NCBI GenBank assembly: GCA_003162475.1
Contig: PMOI01000009.1
Location: 62,001 to 126,000 of the forward strand
Direction of reading: 5' to 3'
Length of the DNA stretch: 64,000 nucleotides
Origin: Acidimicrobiaceae bacterium
GTDB lineage: Bacteria; Actinomycetota; Acidimicrobiia; Acidimicrobiales; RAAP-2
Shown piece after piece: positions 43,863-52,180 of the stretch. Position 1 is the first letter of the stretch. The number at the start of each line of letters is the position of its first letter. The translations under genes were made by a program, and so were the position numbers. Under the pieces are notes generated by a model. The model did not search any database and was not told the origin of the DNA. It was given only the letters and a program-made list of their open reading frames with translations.

Positions 43863-44048
43863 TTACAAGAATCAGTGAGTCCTCAGTGAATTTAGGGTTG
43901 CGAGCCAATATGAAGTGATGTCACGCGGCGCCACCTTTCTCGTGCGAAATGGTCCAACGGGTTCTCGCGACAAAATGGGAACCGAGGCGATCAATCCTTC
44001 TCACCGTACGCGAAGTCTCTGAAATCGCCATCTAGCGCCTTTTGGAAA

Positions 44049-44226
44049 CACTGCATTTCGATGCGAGACACTGCATTTAAGACGCGACCGTAGTGCACTA
44101 CCATGCGATTTCACCGCACAAACGATGCGACTCCACTGCATTTAGCGTGCAGTTGCGACGTATCCGAAGTGCGACTTTACAGTTACGTGTGAAGTTGCAT
44201 CCGAGATGCAGTCGACACTTTTCCAA
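44049..44226. repeat. Local repeat family, copy 3 and short CACTGCATTT array
   Basis: CACTGCATTT occurs at 44049, 44069 and 44134. ATGCGATTTCACCGCAC (44103) recurs with changes at 45385, and 44157-44226 carries the long unit shared with 42395-42450 and, in part, 40023-40069. This fills most of the 412-base gap (43834-44246) between the PadR operator and the toxin gene. No ORF or RNA gene is supported here. Confidence 0.8.
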
Positions 44227-44246
44227 GATGCACCTAAATCTCAGAA

Positions 44247-44630
44247 CTAGCAAGAGATGATTTTGATGCCTCGACCAGAAGAGTTAACCAGCGCCTGAAT
44301 ATCGCTCAGGTCGCTGGTAACAATCTGATCTCCTTCCCTGGCGATGGTGACGACAGTGGCGTCAATGGCACTTCCGCCACCTGCATCTTGGATGAGGACG
44401 CCTGCGGATCGCCCCAAATCACCATCCACAGGTAGCAGTTCCACGGCGGCTAGCAGGCGAGCCAAAAGGACTTGGTTCCCCGACCCACCTCGCCAAACTT
44501 CTGCGACCACACCACCATTACTTCGAAGTGAAATTGAGTTCTTTTGGGCTGCCTTCAGAAGAGCTACCGTGCTCCGGTCATTCCGCTCAATAGCTATGAA
44601 CGCGCCAGCATCCAAAATCAAGGCAGTCAT
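44247..44630 (-). CDS. PIN-domain toxin, VapC-like
   Basis: The 127-residue PIN nuclease probably cuts RNA, as VapC toxins do. Acidic metal ligands can be placed: Asp7 (LILDAGAF), Glu44 (VVAEVWRGG), Asp90 (SAIDATVVTIA) and Asp107 (IVTSDLSDI). It begins inside the stop of the antitoxin gene (ATGA overlap), the standard order for such modules. It lies between two spacers of the local repeat family. Confidence 0.88.
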   Translation of the reverse strand: MTALILDAGAFIAIERNDRSTVALLKAAQKNSISLRSNGGVVAEVWRGGSGNQVLLARLLAAVELLPVDGDLGRSAGVLIQDAGGGSAIDATVVTIAREGDQIVTSDLSDIQALVNSSGRGIKIISC

Positions 44631-45067
44631 TCGGCCGGAAGGCTCAATCGAACTTTCGCCTTTTCAAAGGAAATGCGTTCGCCGACTTTCACCATCCTCG
44701 ATATGTCAGGAACGTCTTGTTCTGGAACGAGAACCGAGTGACCACTTTCGATGATGCGAGTAATCGTCGAGATGAGCTCCTCGTGGCTCCCTCCCGAGGC
44801 GGTGACCTTAACAAAACTGAACCAACTATCGGGCGCTGACTCAACGGGGCCGAGCCTGGAAGCAGCATCTCGAAGTTCTTCCTCCGTGATGGCTCCATTT
44901 TGGCTTTCCCAAACATCAAGGAATTCGTCGAGTGCTTGTGCACGCAGCTTCGTCTGGGCGGCGTCTGCTAACCAGCCGGAGAGAGTTTCGCCAGATTGCT
45001 CGGCGGCGTCACGCACCGCGCTGCTCAGTGATGGAGCCAATGAAACACTCATCTTGTCAACCGTCAT
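44627..45067 (-). CDS. Antitoxin of the VapBC-like pair, with long C-terminal extension
   Basis: The 146-residue protein begins with a ribbon-helix-helix-like region (MSVSLAPSLSSAVRDAAEQSGETLSGWLADAAQTKLRAQALDEFL) that should bind DNA and neutralise the toxin. VapB antitoxins are normally 70-90 residues. Here a second part (about 76-146: SWFSFVKVTASGGSHEELISTITRIIESGHSVLV..ISFEKAKVRLS) follows without break and has no known match. The promoter region has two GTACGA copies 15 bp apart (45085, 45100), a possible operator. A small broken ORF ends in its start codon. Confidence 0.75.
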   Translation of the reverse strand: MTVDKMSVSLAPSLSSAVRDAAEQSGETLSGWLADAAQTKLRAQALDEFLDVWESQNGAITEEELRDAASRLGPVESAPDSWFSFVKVTASGGSHEELISTITRIIESGHSVLVPEQDVPDISRMVKVGERISFEKAKVRLSLPAE

Positions 45068-45321
45068 AAATCAATCCTACTCGAGTACGAACTACTATGG
45101 TACGAGTGATTTCTCGGAGGCACGAAGGCCTTTCGTCTCGTTTTCCTGGTCAATCCGGTCCTTCGCTGGGGATCGATCAGGATCCACTCAAGAAGGAAGA
45201 ACCCGAAGACGATGAAACCCGCAAGCACGGTCAGGAAGCCAGCACGTCATCCGTTCAGCCGTGCTTCCTCCGCAGTCGGCAATTCTGGAAAGTCAGCGAC
45301 GCGTGTCACCATTCTTTGCAT
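45064..45321 (-). pseudogene. Small membrane ORF broken by an in-frame TGA, ending in the antitoxin start
   Basis: From ATG 45321 the frame reads MQRMVTRVADFPELPTAEEA and stops at TGA 45247-45249. The same frame then continues with a membrane segment (GFLTVLAGFIVFGFFLLEWI) and a basic stretch, and ends with TGA 45064-45066 overlapping the antitoxin ATG. One base change (TGA for CGA) would make an 85-residue membrane protein. It may be a decayed gene, a translated 54-residue piece from GTG 45228, or chance. No family is recognised. Confidence 0.3.
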
Positions 45322-45329
45322 GCCTGCGT

Positions 45330-45450
45330 ACTGAAGTTCGATGAAATTCAACTGAAGTTCGGGCGCAACCGTACTGAAGTTCGGATGCAATTTCACCGCA
45401 CGAGCGATGCGAACCTACTGAACGATGCGTGCAATTTTCACTGAAATTCG
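45330..45450. repeat. ACTGAAGTTCG array, local repeat family copy 4
   Basis: ACTGAAGTTCG occurs at 45330, 45351 and 45373, and the variant ACTGAAATTCG at 45440. The segment 45385-45422 matches 44103-44140 at 31 of 38 positions. This fills the spacer between the small broken ORF and the 3' end of nrdJ. An ORF crossing it on the plus strand (45097-45444) has no support. Confidence 0.75.
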
Positions 45451-45464
45451 AGTGCAGCTTGACA

Positions 45465-48311
45465 TTATGAACAACCGCTCGTCGCCCCACAGGTCGAACA
45501 GACGTAGCACGAGCCTGCGCGCTGCATTGCGTTGCCGCACTGGTAACACATGGGTGCGTCACGCTGCTCTGAACGACTGATCAGTCCGGGCGTCTCGCGA
45601 GGTGCCGCGGGTTTCTCGTTCACCTCGATGAGCGACTGTTGGATCGGCAAGTTGATCGTGGGCGTCGCCTGTTCGGCTACGTCGAGCAAGGTGGGCTGGA
45701 TGCGCTCACTCGTCGAGAGCACGCCGATCTCTTCGCGCTCGAGTGGGCTTAAGTGGTCGAGCGCCAAGCGACGGAAGATGTAGTCCACCAGGGACGTCGC
45801 GATGCGCAGGTCTGCGTCGTCGGTCATACCCGACGGCTCGAACTTCATGTTCTGGTACTTGCGCACGTAGGTCGCGAGCGGCACCCCGTGTTGGAGTCCG
45901 AGACTGATGGAGATCGAGAACGCGTCCATGATGCCCGCGAGCGTGGAGCCCTGCTTGGCAACCTTGATGAACACCTCACCAGGTCGTCCGTCCTCGTACT
46001 CACCCACCGTGACGTACCCCTCGCAGTCGGCCACGCGAAAAGCGAACGTCGACGAGACGCGTCGACGAGGCAGGCGTTCGCGAACGGCGCCCACGACCAC
46101 GTGCGCACCTTCGTCGCGAGCGTGCTCGAGTGCGGCCTCGAGACGAGCGACCTGTGCGTAGAGCTCGACCATCTCCGCCGCGTCGACGTCGGACTCGCTG
46201 ACCGGCGCGCTCTGGCCCTCGCCGTCCTTCTTCGCCGTCGAGAGGGGCTGGCCGACCTTGCAGTTGTCGCGGTAGATCGCGACGGCCTTGATGCCGAGGC
46301 GCCACGCGTCGAGGTGGAGATTCTCCACGTCCTCGATCGTCGCGTCTTCGGGCATGTTCACCGTCTTGGAGATCGCGCCGGAGATGAAGGGCTGCACGGC
46401 CCCCATCATGCGTACGTGACCCGAGTAGTGAATGGTGTTGTCACCCATGGAGCACGCGAAGATCGGCAGGTGTTCGGCCTTCAGCGCCGGCGCGCCCACG
46501 ATGGTCTTGTGCTCGTCGATGTAGGCAATGATGACGTCGCGCTCTTCTTCGCTGTAGCCGAGCACGTCGAGCGCGCGCGGCACGGTCTGGTTGACGATCG
46601 ACATGTTGCCGCCGCCCACGAGCTTCTTGAACTTCACGAGACCGAGGTCGGGCTCGATGCCCGTCGTGTCACAGTCCATCAAGAGTCCAATGGTGCCCGT
46701 CGGGGCGAGCACGGTCGCCTGAGCGTTACGCACGCCGTGACGCACGCCTAAGTCCACCGCCTCTTCCCACGCGCCTTTCGCGGCCTCGAGAATGTTGCCC
46801 GGCGCCAAGTCGGCGTTGATCTCGTACGCCGCGTCACGGTGCATCCGCAACACGTTGAGCATGGGCTCGGCGTTCTCCGCGTAACCCTCGTGGGGACCCA
46901 TGCGGCCAGCCGTACGGGCACTCGTGGCGTAGGCGTGGCCGGTCATCAGCGCGGTGATCGCGCCGGCCCAAGCCCGTCCGGCGTCGGAGTCGTAGGCGAG
47001 TCCTGACGCCATCAGCAACGCGCCGAGGTTCGCGTAGCCAAGTCCCAACTGACGGAACTTACGCGAGTTCTCACCGATCTTCTCGGTCGGGTAATCAGCC
47101 GCGCCCACGATGATCTCCTGCGCGCTGAAGAGCACCTCGACGGCGCTCTTGAAGGCGTCGACTTCGAAGTGACCGTCGGTGCCGAGGAACTTCATCAAGT
47201 TGATGCTCGCGAGGTTGCACGCCGAGTTGTCGATGTGCATGTACTCCGAGCAGGGATTCGAACCGTTGATCCGGTCGGTGTTCGACGAGGTGTGCCACTT
47301 GTTGATGGTGGTGTCGAACTGCAGACCGGGATCCGCGCACTCCCACGCGGCGCGAGCGATCTGACGCCAGAGGTCGCGAGCCTTCACCGTGCGAATCGTC
47401 GCGTTGCCGTGTCGCGCGGTCAGGTTCCAGTCGCCGTCGGCCAGGACGGCCTCCATGAACTCGTCGGAGACTCGTACGGAGTTGTTGGCGTTCTGGTACT
47501 GGATCGAGTTGATGTCCTTGCCGTCAAGGTCCATGTCGAAGCCGGCGTCACGCAACGCGCGCGCTTTCTTCTCTTCGTTGGCCTTGCACCAGATGAACTC
47601 TTCGATGTCGGGGTGATTGGCGTCGAGGATGACCATCTTCGCCGCGCGACGGGTCTTGCCGCCGGACTTGATCGTGCCGGCCGAGGCGTCAGCGCCGCGC
47701 ATGAACGAGACGGGACCGCTGGCGGTGCCACCGCCTTCGAGTGCTTCGGCGCTGGAGCGAATCTTGGAGAGGTTGACACCCGCGCCCGAGCCCCCCTTGA
47801 AGATGATGCCCTCTTCGGTGTACCAGTTGAGGATCGAGCGCATCGAGTCCTGCACGGCGAGGATGAAGCAGGCACTGCCCTGCTGGGGAACACCCTTGAC
47901 GCCAATGTTGAACCAGACCGGCGAGTTGAAGGCGGCCTTTTGGGTAATGAGAAGGTGCTTGAGCTCAGCGCGGAAGGTCTCGGACTCTTCTTCGTCGACG
48001 AAGTAGTCACCCTCGACGCCCCACGTCGTCACGGTGTCGACGATGCGGTCGACGACCTGCTTGAGTGAGGTCTCACGCTCGGGCGTGCCCAGAGTGCCAC
48101 GGAAGTACTTCTGCGCGAGGATGTTCGTCGCGTTGAACGACCAGGTTGAGGGCACTTCCACGTTGAGTTGCTCGAACGCTACCGAGCCGTCACGAAAGTT
48201 CGAGATGCGCGCGTCGCGGCGATCCCAGACCACTTCGTCATAGGGATGGCGATCCTCGGTGGTGAAAAAACGACGAATTCCAATCCCGAGTCGCTGAGGT
48301 GCGATGGCCAT
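45465..48311 (-). CDS. nrdJ: Adenosylcobalamin-dependent ribonucleotide reductase (class II)
   Basis: This 948-residue enzyme makes deoxyribonucleotides independent of oxygen, using vitamin B12. It has KAAFNSPVWFNIGVKG, the first redox Cys in QQGSACFILAVQDS, the active-site NPCSEYMHIDNSACNLASINLM with the catalytic Asn-Cys-Glu set, and NAQATVLAPTGTIGLLMDCDTTGIEP. The C terminus carries a Cys-rich, probably zinc-binding tail (CYQCGNAMQ..CYVCSTCGATSGC) with the swinging cysteines. Length fits the large class II group common in actinobacteria. I saw neither a cobalamin riboswitch nor a clear NrdR box before the gene. Confidence 0.95.
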   Translation of the reverse strand: MAIAPQRLGIGIRRFFTTEDRHPYDEVVWDRRDARISNFRDGSVAFEQLNVEVPSTWSFNATNILAQKYFRGTLGTPERETSLKQVVDRIVDTVTTWGVEGDYFVDEEESETFRAELKHLLITQKAAFNSPVWFNIGVKGVPQQGSACFILAVQDSMRSILNWYTEEGIIFKGGSGAGVNLSKIRSSAEALEGGGTASGPVSFMRGADASAGTIKSGGKTRRAAKMVILDANHPDIEEFIWCKANEEKKARALRDAGFDMDLDGKDINSIQYQNANNSVRVSDEFMEAVLADGDWNLTARHGNATIRTVKARDLWRQIARAAWECADPGLQFDTTINKWHTSSNTDRINGSNPCSEYMHIDNSACNLASINLMKFLGTDGHFEVDAFKSAVEVLFSAQEIIVGAADYPTEKIGENSRKFRQLGLGYANLGALLMASGLAYDSDAGRAWAGAITALMTGHAYATSARTAGRMGPHEGYAENAEPMLNVLRMHRDAAYEINADLAPGNILEAAKGAWEEAVDLGVRHGVRNAQATVLAPTGTIGLLMDCDTTGIEPDLGLVKFKKLVGGGNMSIVNQTVPRALDVLGYSEEERDVIIAYIDEHKTIVGAPALKAEHLPIFACSMGDNTIHYSGHVRMMGAVQPFISGAISKTVNMPEDATIEDVENLHLDAWRLGIKAVAIYRDNCKVGQPLSTAKKDGEGQSAPVSESDVDAAEMVELYAQVARLEAALEHARDEGAHVVVGAVRERLPRRRVSSTFAFRVADCEGYVTVGEYEDGRPGEVFIKVAKQGSTLAGIMDAFSISISLGLQHGVPLATYVRKYQNMKFEPSGMTDDADLRIATSLVDYIFRRLALDHLSPLEREEIGVLSTSERIQPTLLDVAEQATPTINLPIQQSLIEVNEKPAAPRETPGLISRSEQRDAPMCYQCGNAMQRAGSCYVCSTCGATSGCS

Positions 48312-48454
48312 TTCTCTCTCTTTTCTTTCCAGTAACCGACACTAAGAACACGCGTCCGACGACGTGGAGTCGAGAAGTCAAGGTTGATGGCCCCATTTTC
48401 CCCTAGCCACAAGATGTAGTGGCAATGCCACTTCTCATCGCAAGATGCTGTGTT

Positions 48455-48470
48455 ATTACAGCACTGTAAT
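48455..48470. promoter_or_regulatory. Palindrome between the divergent nrdJ and glpK genes
   Basis: ATTACAGCACTGTAAT has 7-bp complementary arms around CA. It lies 144 bp before nrdJ and 101 bp before glpK in a 259-base divergent spacer that is AT-rich for this window. It could be an operator for either gene; it does not match the NrdR consensus well. No other structure is seen in the spacer. Confidence 0.45.
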
Positions 48471-48570
48471 TACAATTTGTCAACTACTTCTTTGAATACT
48501 TTTTCAGATTCCTCGGAAGTCCAGTCTAGGCCCCAATACCGTCCCCGCTCCCCTCGATAGCCTGACGCGG

Positions 48571-50043
48571 ATGGAGCTGATCCTCGCCCTCGACGCGGGC
48601 ACCTCGGGCGTGAGAACGGTGGCCTTCGACCGCGACCTCGGGGTCGTCGACGAGGCCTACCTCGAACTCACCCAGTACTTTCCCGCCCCGGGCGAGGTCG
48701 AACACGACCCCCTCGAGATCGCCCAGCTGGCCGTTTCGACCCTTCGTGACGTCGCCTCGCGCGTGCGTGACGCGGGTCACCACATCGCGGCGCTGGGTCT
48801 CACTAATCAACGAGAGACAACGGTCGGCTTCGACCGTGAACGCGGCGACGTTTTTCAACGCGCCATCGTCTGGCAGGACCGTCGCGGCGCGGCGCTCTGT
48901 CGCGAACTCGACGAACAAGGTCACGGCGACGCCATTCGCGCCACCACCGGTCTCGTCCTCGACTCGTACTTTTCGGCCACGAAGATGAAGTGGATGCTCG
49001 ATCGCGGACTCGCCGAGCGCGCGCTGCGACCAAGTTTTTCGACCATCGACTCGTGGCTCCTCTGGACCCTCTCGGGCGGTGTCGAGGGCGGCGTCTTCGT
49101 CACCGAGCCCTCCAACGCGTCGCGCACCTTGCTCATGGACTTGGCGACGCTCGACTGGTCGCCGGCCATGATGACGCTCTTTGGCGTCTCACGCTCGATG
49201 CTCGCGGACGTTCTCCCTTCGTCCGGCCAGTTCGCGGTCGTGAGTGGTGACGTCGTCGCGGAACTCGCGGGTGTACCCGTGACCGGCGTCCTCGGCGATC
49301 AACAGTCCGCACTCTTCGGCCAGGCCTGCTTCACACCCGGACAGGTGAAGGCCACCTACGGCACCGGCGCGTTCCTTCTCGCGAACGCGGGCGACACCGT
49401 GCCGAGCGTGGTGAACGGACTTCTCAGTACCGTCGGGTGGGACCTCGGGGCGTTCGGGTCCACCACCTACGCGCTGGAGGGATCGGCCTTCGTCGCGGGG
49501 GCCGCGGTGCAGTGGCTGCGCGACCTCGGGTTCATGAAAGCGTCCAGTGACCTCGAGTCACTCGCGCTATCGGCGAACGACTCGGCGGGCGTGCAGTTCG
49601 TGCCAGCCTTCACGGGACTCGGCTCACCTTTTTGGGACCCCGACGCGCGCGGCGCGATCACGGGACTCAGTCGAGGCGTCGGCAAGGGCGAGATCGCGCG
49701 CGCGCTCGTCGAGTCACTCGCCTACCAGGTGCGCGCGATGACGGACGCCTTTCGCGGCGGTGGCCTCGAACTCAAGGAGCTTCGCGCCGACGGAGGCGCC
49801 GCGGCGATGGATCTGCTTCTTCAACTCCAAGCCACGAATTCGCGCGTCGACGTGCTGCGCAGTTCCACCCTCGAAGCCACGGCGCGCGGCGCGGCCAGTG
49901 TCGCAGGATTCGAAGCCGGACTCTGGTCTTCGCTCGACGAACTCAGTGAACGTTGGCGTGACGTGGCGCGATTCCACCCCGAGAATCCCGTCACCGTCGA
50001 CGCCGGCTACGAGGTGTGGCGTCGCGCACTCGAACGCGCCTAA
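48571..50043 (+). CDS. glpK: Glycerol kinase, FGGY family
   Basis: Glycerol kinase phosphorylates glycerol to sn-glycerol 3-phosphate for lipids or catabolism. The 490-residue protein has the ATPase-fold phosphate 1 motif LDAGTSGVRTVAFD, TNQRETTVGFDR and IVWQDRRGAALC, the FGGY-type VPAFTGLGSPFWDPDARGAITGLSRG, and LRADGGAAAMDLLLQLQA. The catalytic Asp region GVLGDQQSALFGQACF is intact. No glycerol facilitator or glycerol-3-phosphate dehydrogenase is nearby. Substrate specificity is inferred from similarity to GlpK rather than xylulose kinases. Confidence 0.9.
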   Translation: MELILALDAGTSGVRTVAFDRDLGVVDEAYLELTQYFPAPGEVEHDPLEIAQLAVSTLRDVASRVRDAGHHIAALGLTNQRETTVGFDRERGDVFQRAIVWQDRRGAALCRELDEQGHGDAIRATTGLVLDSYFSATKMKWMLDRGLAERALRPSFSTIDSWLLWTLSGGVEGGVFVTEPSNASRTLLMDLATLDWSPAMMTLFGVSRSMLADVLPSSGQFAVVSGDVVAELAGVPVTGVLGDQQSALFGQACFTPGQVKATYGTGAFLLANAGDTVPSVVNGLLSTVGWDLGAFGSTTYALEGSAFVAGAAVQWLRDLGFMKASSDLESLALSANDSAGVQFVPAFTGLGSPFWDPDARGAITGLSRGVGKGEIARALVESLAYQVRAMTDAFRGGGLELKELRADGGAAAMDLLLQLQATNSRVDVLRSSTLEATARGAASVAGFEAGLWSSLDELSERWRDVARFHPENPVTVDAGYEVWRRALERA

Positions 50044-50072
50044 AGGGTAGGTTCGAGCAAGCGAATTGGGGG

Positions 50073-50960
50073 ATGATGGAGAACTACGCCTCGCGCGTAC
50101 TGCGCGATGGACTGGCCTTTGGCGATGGACCGCGCTGGCACGACGGACGACTCTGGTACTCGGACTTCTATCGTCACGGGGTCTACTCTCTCGACGAAAG
50201 CGGAACTGACGAACGCCTCGAGCACGTAGTTCCTGGTCAACCGTCGGGACTTGGGTGGATGACGAACGGTGACCTGCTGTGCGTGTCGATGACCGATCAC
50301 CGGGTGCTTCGCTTTCACGACGGAACAGCATCTCTTTTCGCCGACCTCTCGCCCTACTGCGGTTTCTGGGCCAACGACATGGTGGTCTCAGCGAACGACG
50401 TAAGTTACGTCGGCAACTTCGGCTTCGATCTCGACGAGATGTTGCGCGACGTCGGGGTGGAAGGGATGCTCGCGTCGCCACCACCCACAACGAACCTCGT
50501 GGTCTTGGACCCCGAGGGCGCCGTGCTCCAGGTCGTCCCCGACCTGGCGTTTCCGAACGGCACCGTGATAACTCCTGACGGTACGACGCTCATCGTCGGC
50601 GAGACCATGACGTTTCGACTGACGGCCTTCGACATCAACGCTGACGGCACGCTTTCGAATCGCCGAATCTGGGCCCAGTTGGACTTCGTCGCGACCGACG
50701 GGATGTGCCTCGACGCGGAAGGCCAGATCTGGCTCGCGAACGCTCTCACCAATCAGTGCCTTCGCGTGCGTGAGGGTGGCGAGATCACCGGCGTCGTCGA
50801 GACGACCCAAAGGGCCTTCGCGTGCGCGTTGGGTGGATCGAGTCGTTCGACCCTCTACGTGATGAGTGCGCCGACCAGTGATCGCTTCAAGATCGCCGAC
50901 ACGACGCAGGGCACCATCGAAGTCGTCGACGTTGCCGTGCCCGGCGCCGGCCTTCCTTGA
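50073..50960 (+). CDS. SMP-30/gluconolactonase/LRE-like protein
   Basis: The 295-residue protein is a six-bladed beta-propeller of the SMP-30/gluconolactonase family, which opens sugar lactones with a bound divalent metal. Blade signatures are LAFGDGPRWHDGRLWYSDFY, PSGLGWMTNGDLLCVSMTDHRVLRF, FWANDMVVSANDVSYVGNFGFD, FPNGTVITPDGTTLIVGETMTFRLTAFDI and ATDGMCLDAEGQIWLANA, with the expected Glu, Asn and Asp metal positions. ATG at 50073 (a second follows at 50076) lies behind TTGGGGG; the frame open from 50016 is not needed. It follows glpK by 29 bp. Confidence 0.9.
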   Translation: MMENYASRVLRDGLAFGDGPRWHDGRLWYSDFYRHGVYSLDESGTDERLEHVVPGQPSGLGWMTNGDLLCVSMTDHRVLRFHDGTASLFADLSPYCGFWANDMVVSANDVSYVGNFGFDLDEMLRDVGVEGMLASPPPTTNLVVLDPEGAVLQVVPDLAFPNGTVITPDGTTLIVGETMTFRLTAFDINADGTLSNRRIWAQLDFVATDGMCLDAEGQIWLANALTNQCLRVREGGEITGVVETTQRAFACALGGSSRSTLYVMSAPTSDRFKIADTTQGTIEVVDVAVPGAGLP

Positions 50961-50963
50961 GGT

Positions 50964-52163
50964 CTAGCCAAGTTTCGTGAGGGCGCGTTTCAAGTTGCGC
51001 ACCGCCTGGTGCGTGCGCAACTCGTTCTCAATGAGGGCGAAGCGAACGTGTCCGTCACCCCCGTCGCCAAAGCCCACGCCCGGGCTCGTCGCGACGTCGG
51101 CCTCTTCGATCAAGAACTTCGAGAACTCCAGCGACGACATCTCGCGGTACGGCTCGGGTATCGGCGCCCAGATGAACATCGATCCCCGCGGGGCCACCAC
51201 GTCCCACCCCACGCGACGCAGACCGTCGATCAACGTGTCGCGTCGAGACTGGTAGATCGTGCGCAGTTGTTCGGGGTAGTCCACCGCTTCGTTCATCGCC
51301 ACGATCGCCGCGATCTGCACGGGCTGGAAAGTGCCGTAGTCGAGGTAACTCTTCAACTTCGTCAGCGCGGCGACGATCTCGGCGTTGCCGACCAAGAAGC
51401 CCACGCGCCATCCGGCCATCGAGAACGACTTCGTGAGTGTGTAGAGCTCGACGCAGCACTCCTTCGCACGGGGAACTTGGAGGATGGACGGCGGACGATA
51501 GCCGTCGAAGCCGAGATCGGCGTAGGCGAAGTCGTGACAGATCACCACCTCGTGCTCGAGGGCGAAGTTGACGAGCCGTTCCATGAAGGCGAAGTCGACG
51601 CACGCGCTCGTCGGGTTGTGGGGAAACGAGACGACGATGACGCGCGGCTTGACGCTCGCCTTCTGCCACGCGTCGACGAGACCCGAGAAGAAGTCGTCGC
51701 CGGGATCGTTGGTACTCGCACCCGGGTCCACCATGGGAACCGTGATGACGTTCGCGCCAGCAAAGCCCGGACCGGCCAAGTGAATCGGGTAACTGGGACT
51801 GGGCACGATGGCCGAGTCGCCGGGGCCGAGTAGGACCCACATCAAGTGGGTCAAACCTTCTTTGGCGCCAATCGTGGTGACGACTTCAGTGTCCGGGTCG
51901 AGGTCGACGTCGAAGAGCATCTTGTAGCGATTGGCGATCGCGAGACGCAGGTTTGGAATGCCGCGACTGGCGCTGTAGCGGTGGTTTTTCGGGTTATGGG
52001 CCGCTTCGGCCAGTTTCGCCACGGCCACGTCGGGGCTCGGGAGGTCGGGATTGCCGAAGCCGAAGTCAATCACGTCACGACCGTGGGCGCGCGCGTCGGC
52101 CTTCAACCCATTGATCTGAGCGAACACGTACGGCGGCAAACCCGTAATGCGGCGGAACTCCAT
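50964..52163 (-). CDS. PLP-dependent aminotransferase, class I/II (AlaC-like)
   Basis: The 399-residue fold-type I enzyme has FGFGNPDLPSPD at the N terminus, SASRGIPNLRLAIANRYK, the PLP-contacting VVSFPHNPTSACV and CHDFAYADLGFDG, the Schiff-base Lys in LTKSFSMAGWRVGF and the carboxylate-binding Arg in HVRFALIENE. This fits the AlaC group (glutamate-pyruvate transaminase) or the related aspartate/methionine-like enzymes. No pathway partners are adjacent. Confidence 0.9.
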   Translation of the reverse strand: MEFRRITGLPPYVFAQINGLKADARAHGRDVIDFGFGNPDLPSPDVAVAKLAEAAHNPKNHRYSASRGIPNLRLAIANRYKMLFDVDLDPDTEVVTTIGAKEGLTHLMWVLLGPGDSAIVPSPSYPIHLAGPGFAGANVITVPMVDPGASTNDPGDDFFSGLVDAWQKASVKPRVIVVSFPHNPTSACVDFAFMERLVNFALEHEVVICHDFAYADLGFDGYRPPSILQVPRAKECCVELYTLTKSFSMAGWRVGFLVGNAEIVAALTKLKSYLDYGTFQPVQIAAIVAMNEAVDYPEQLRTIYQSRRDTLIDGLRRVGWDVVAPRGSMFIWAPIPEPYREMSSLEFSKFLIEEADVATSPGVGFGDGGDGHVRFALIENELRTHQAVRNLKRALTKLG

Positions 52164-52180
52164 CTATAAACCGTAGTAAC

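Noticed and set aside
45097..45444. Plus-strand ORF of 115 codons next to the antitoxin
   Set aside because: It crosses the repeat array, has no ribosome site and resembles no protein; its opposite strand reads the membrane ORF.
44049..45450. CRISPR array
   Set aside because: Repeats are short, degenerate and unevenly spaced, with no constant spacers and no cas genes.
45753..46751. Plus-strand ORF of 332 codons opposite nrdJ
   Set aside because: It is the antisense shadow of the class II reductase, whose active-site motifs are intact on the minus strand.
48312..48570. Cobalamin riboswitch before the B12-dependent reductase
   Set aside because: The spacer is short and I see no B12-box or the long conserved stem set; only a palindrome is present.
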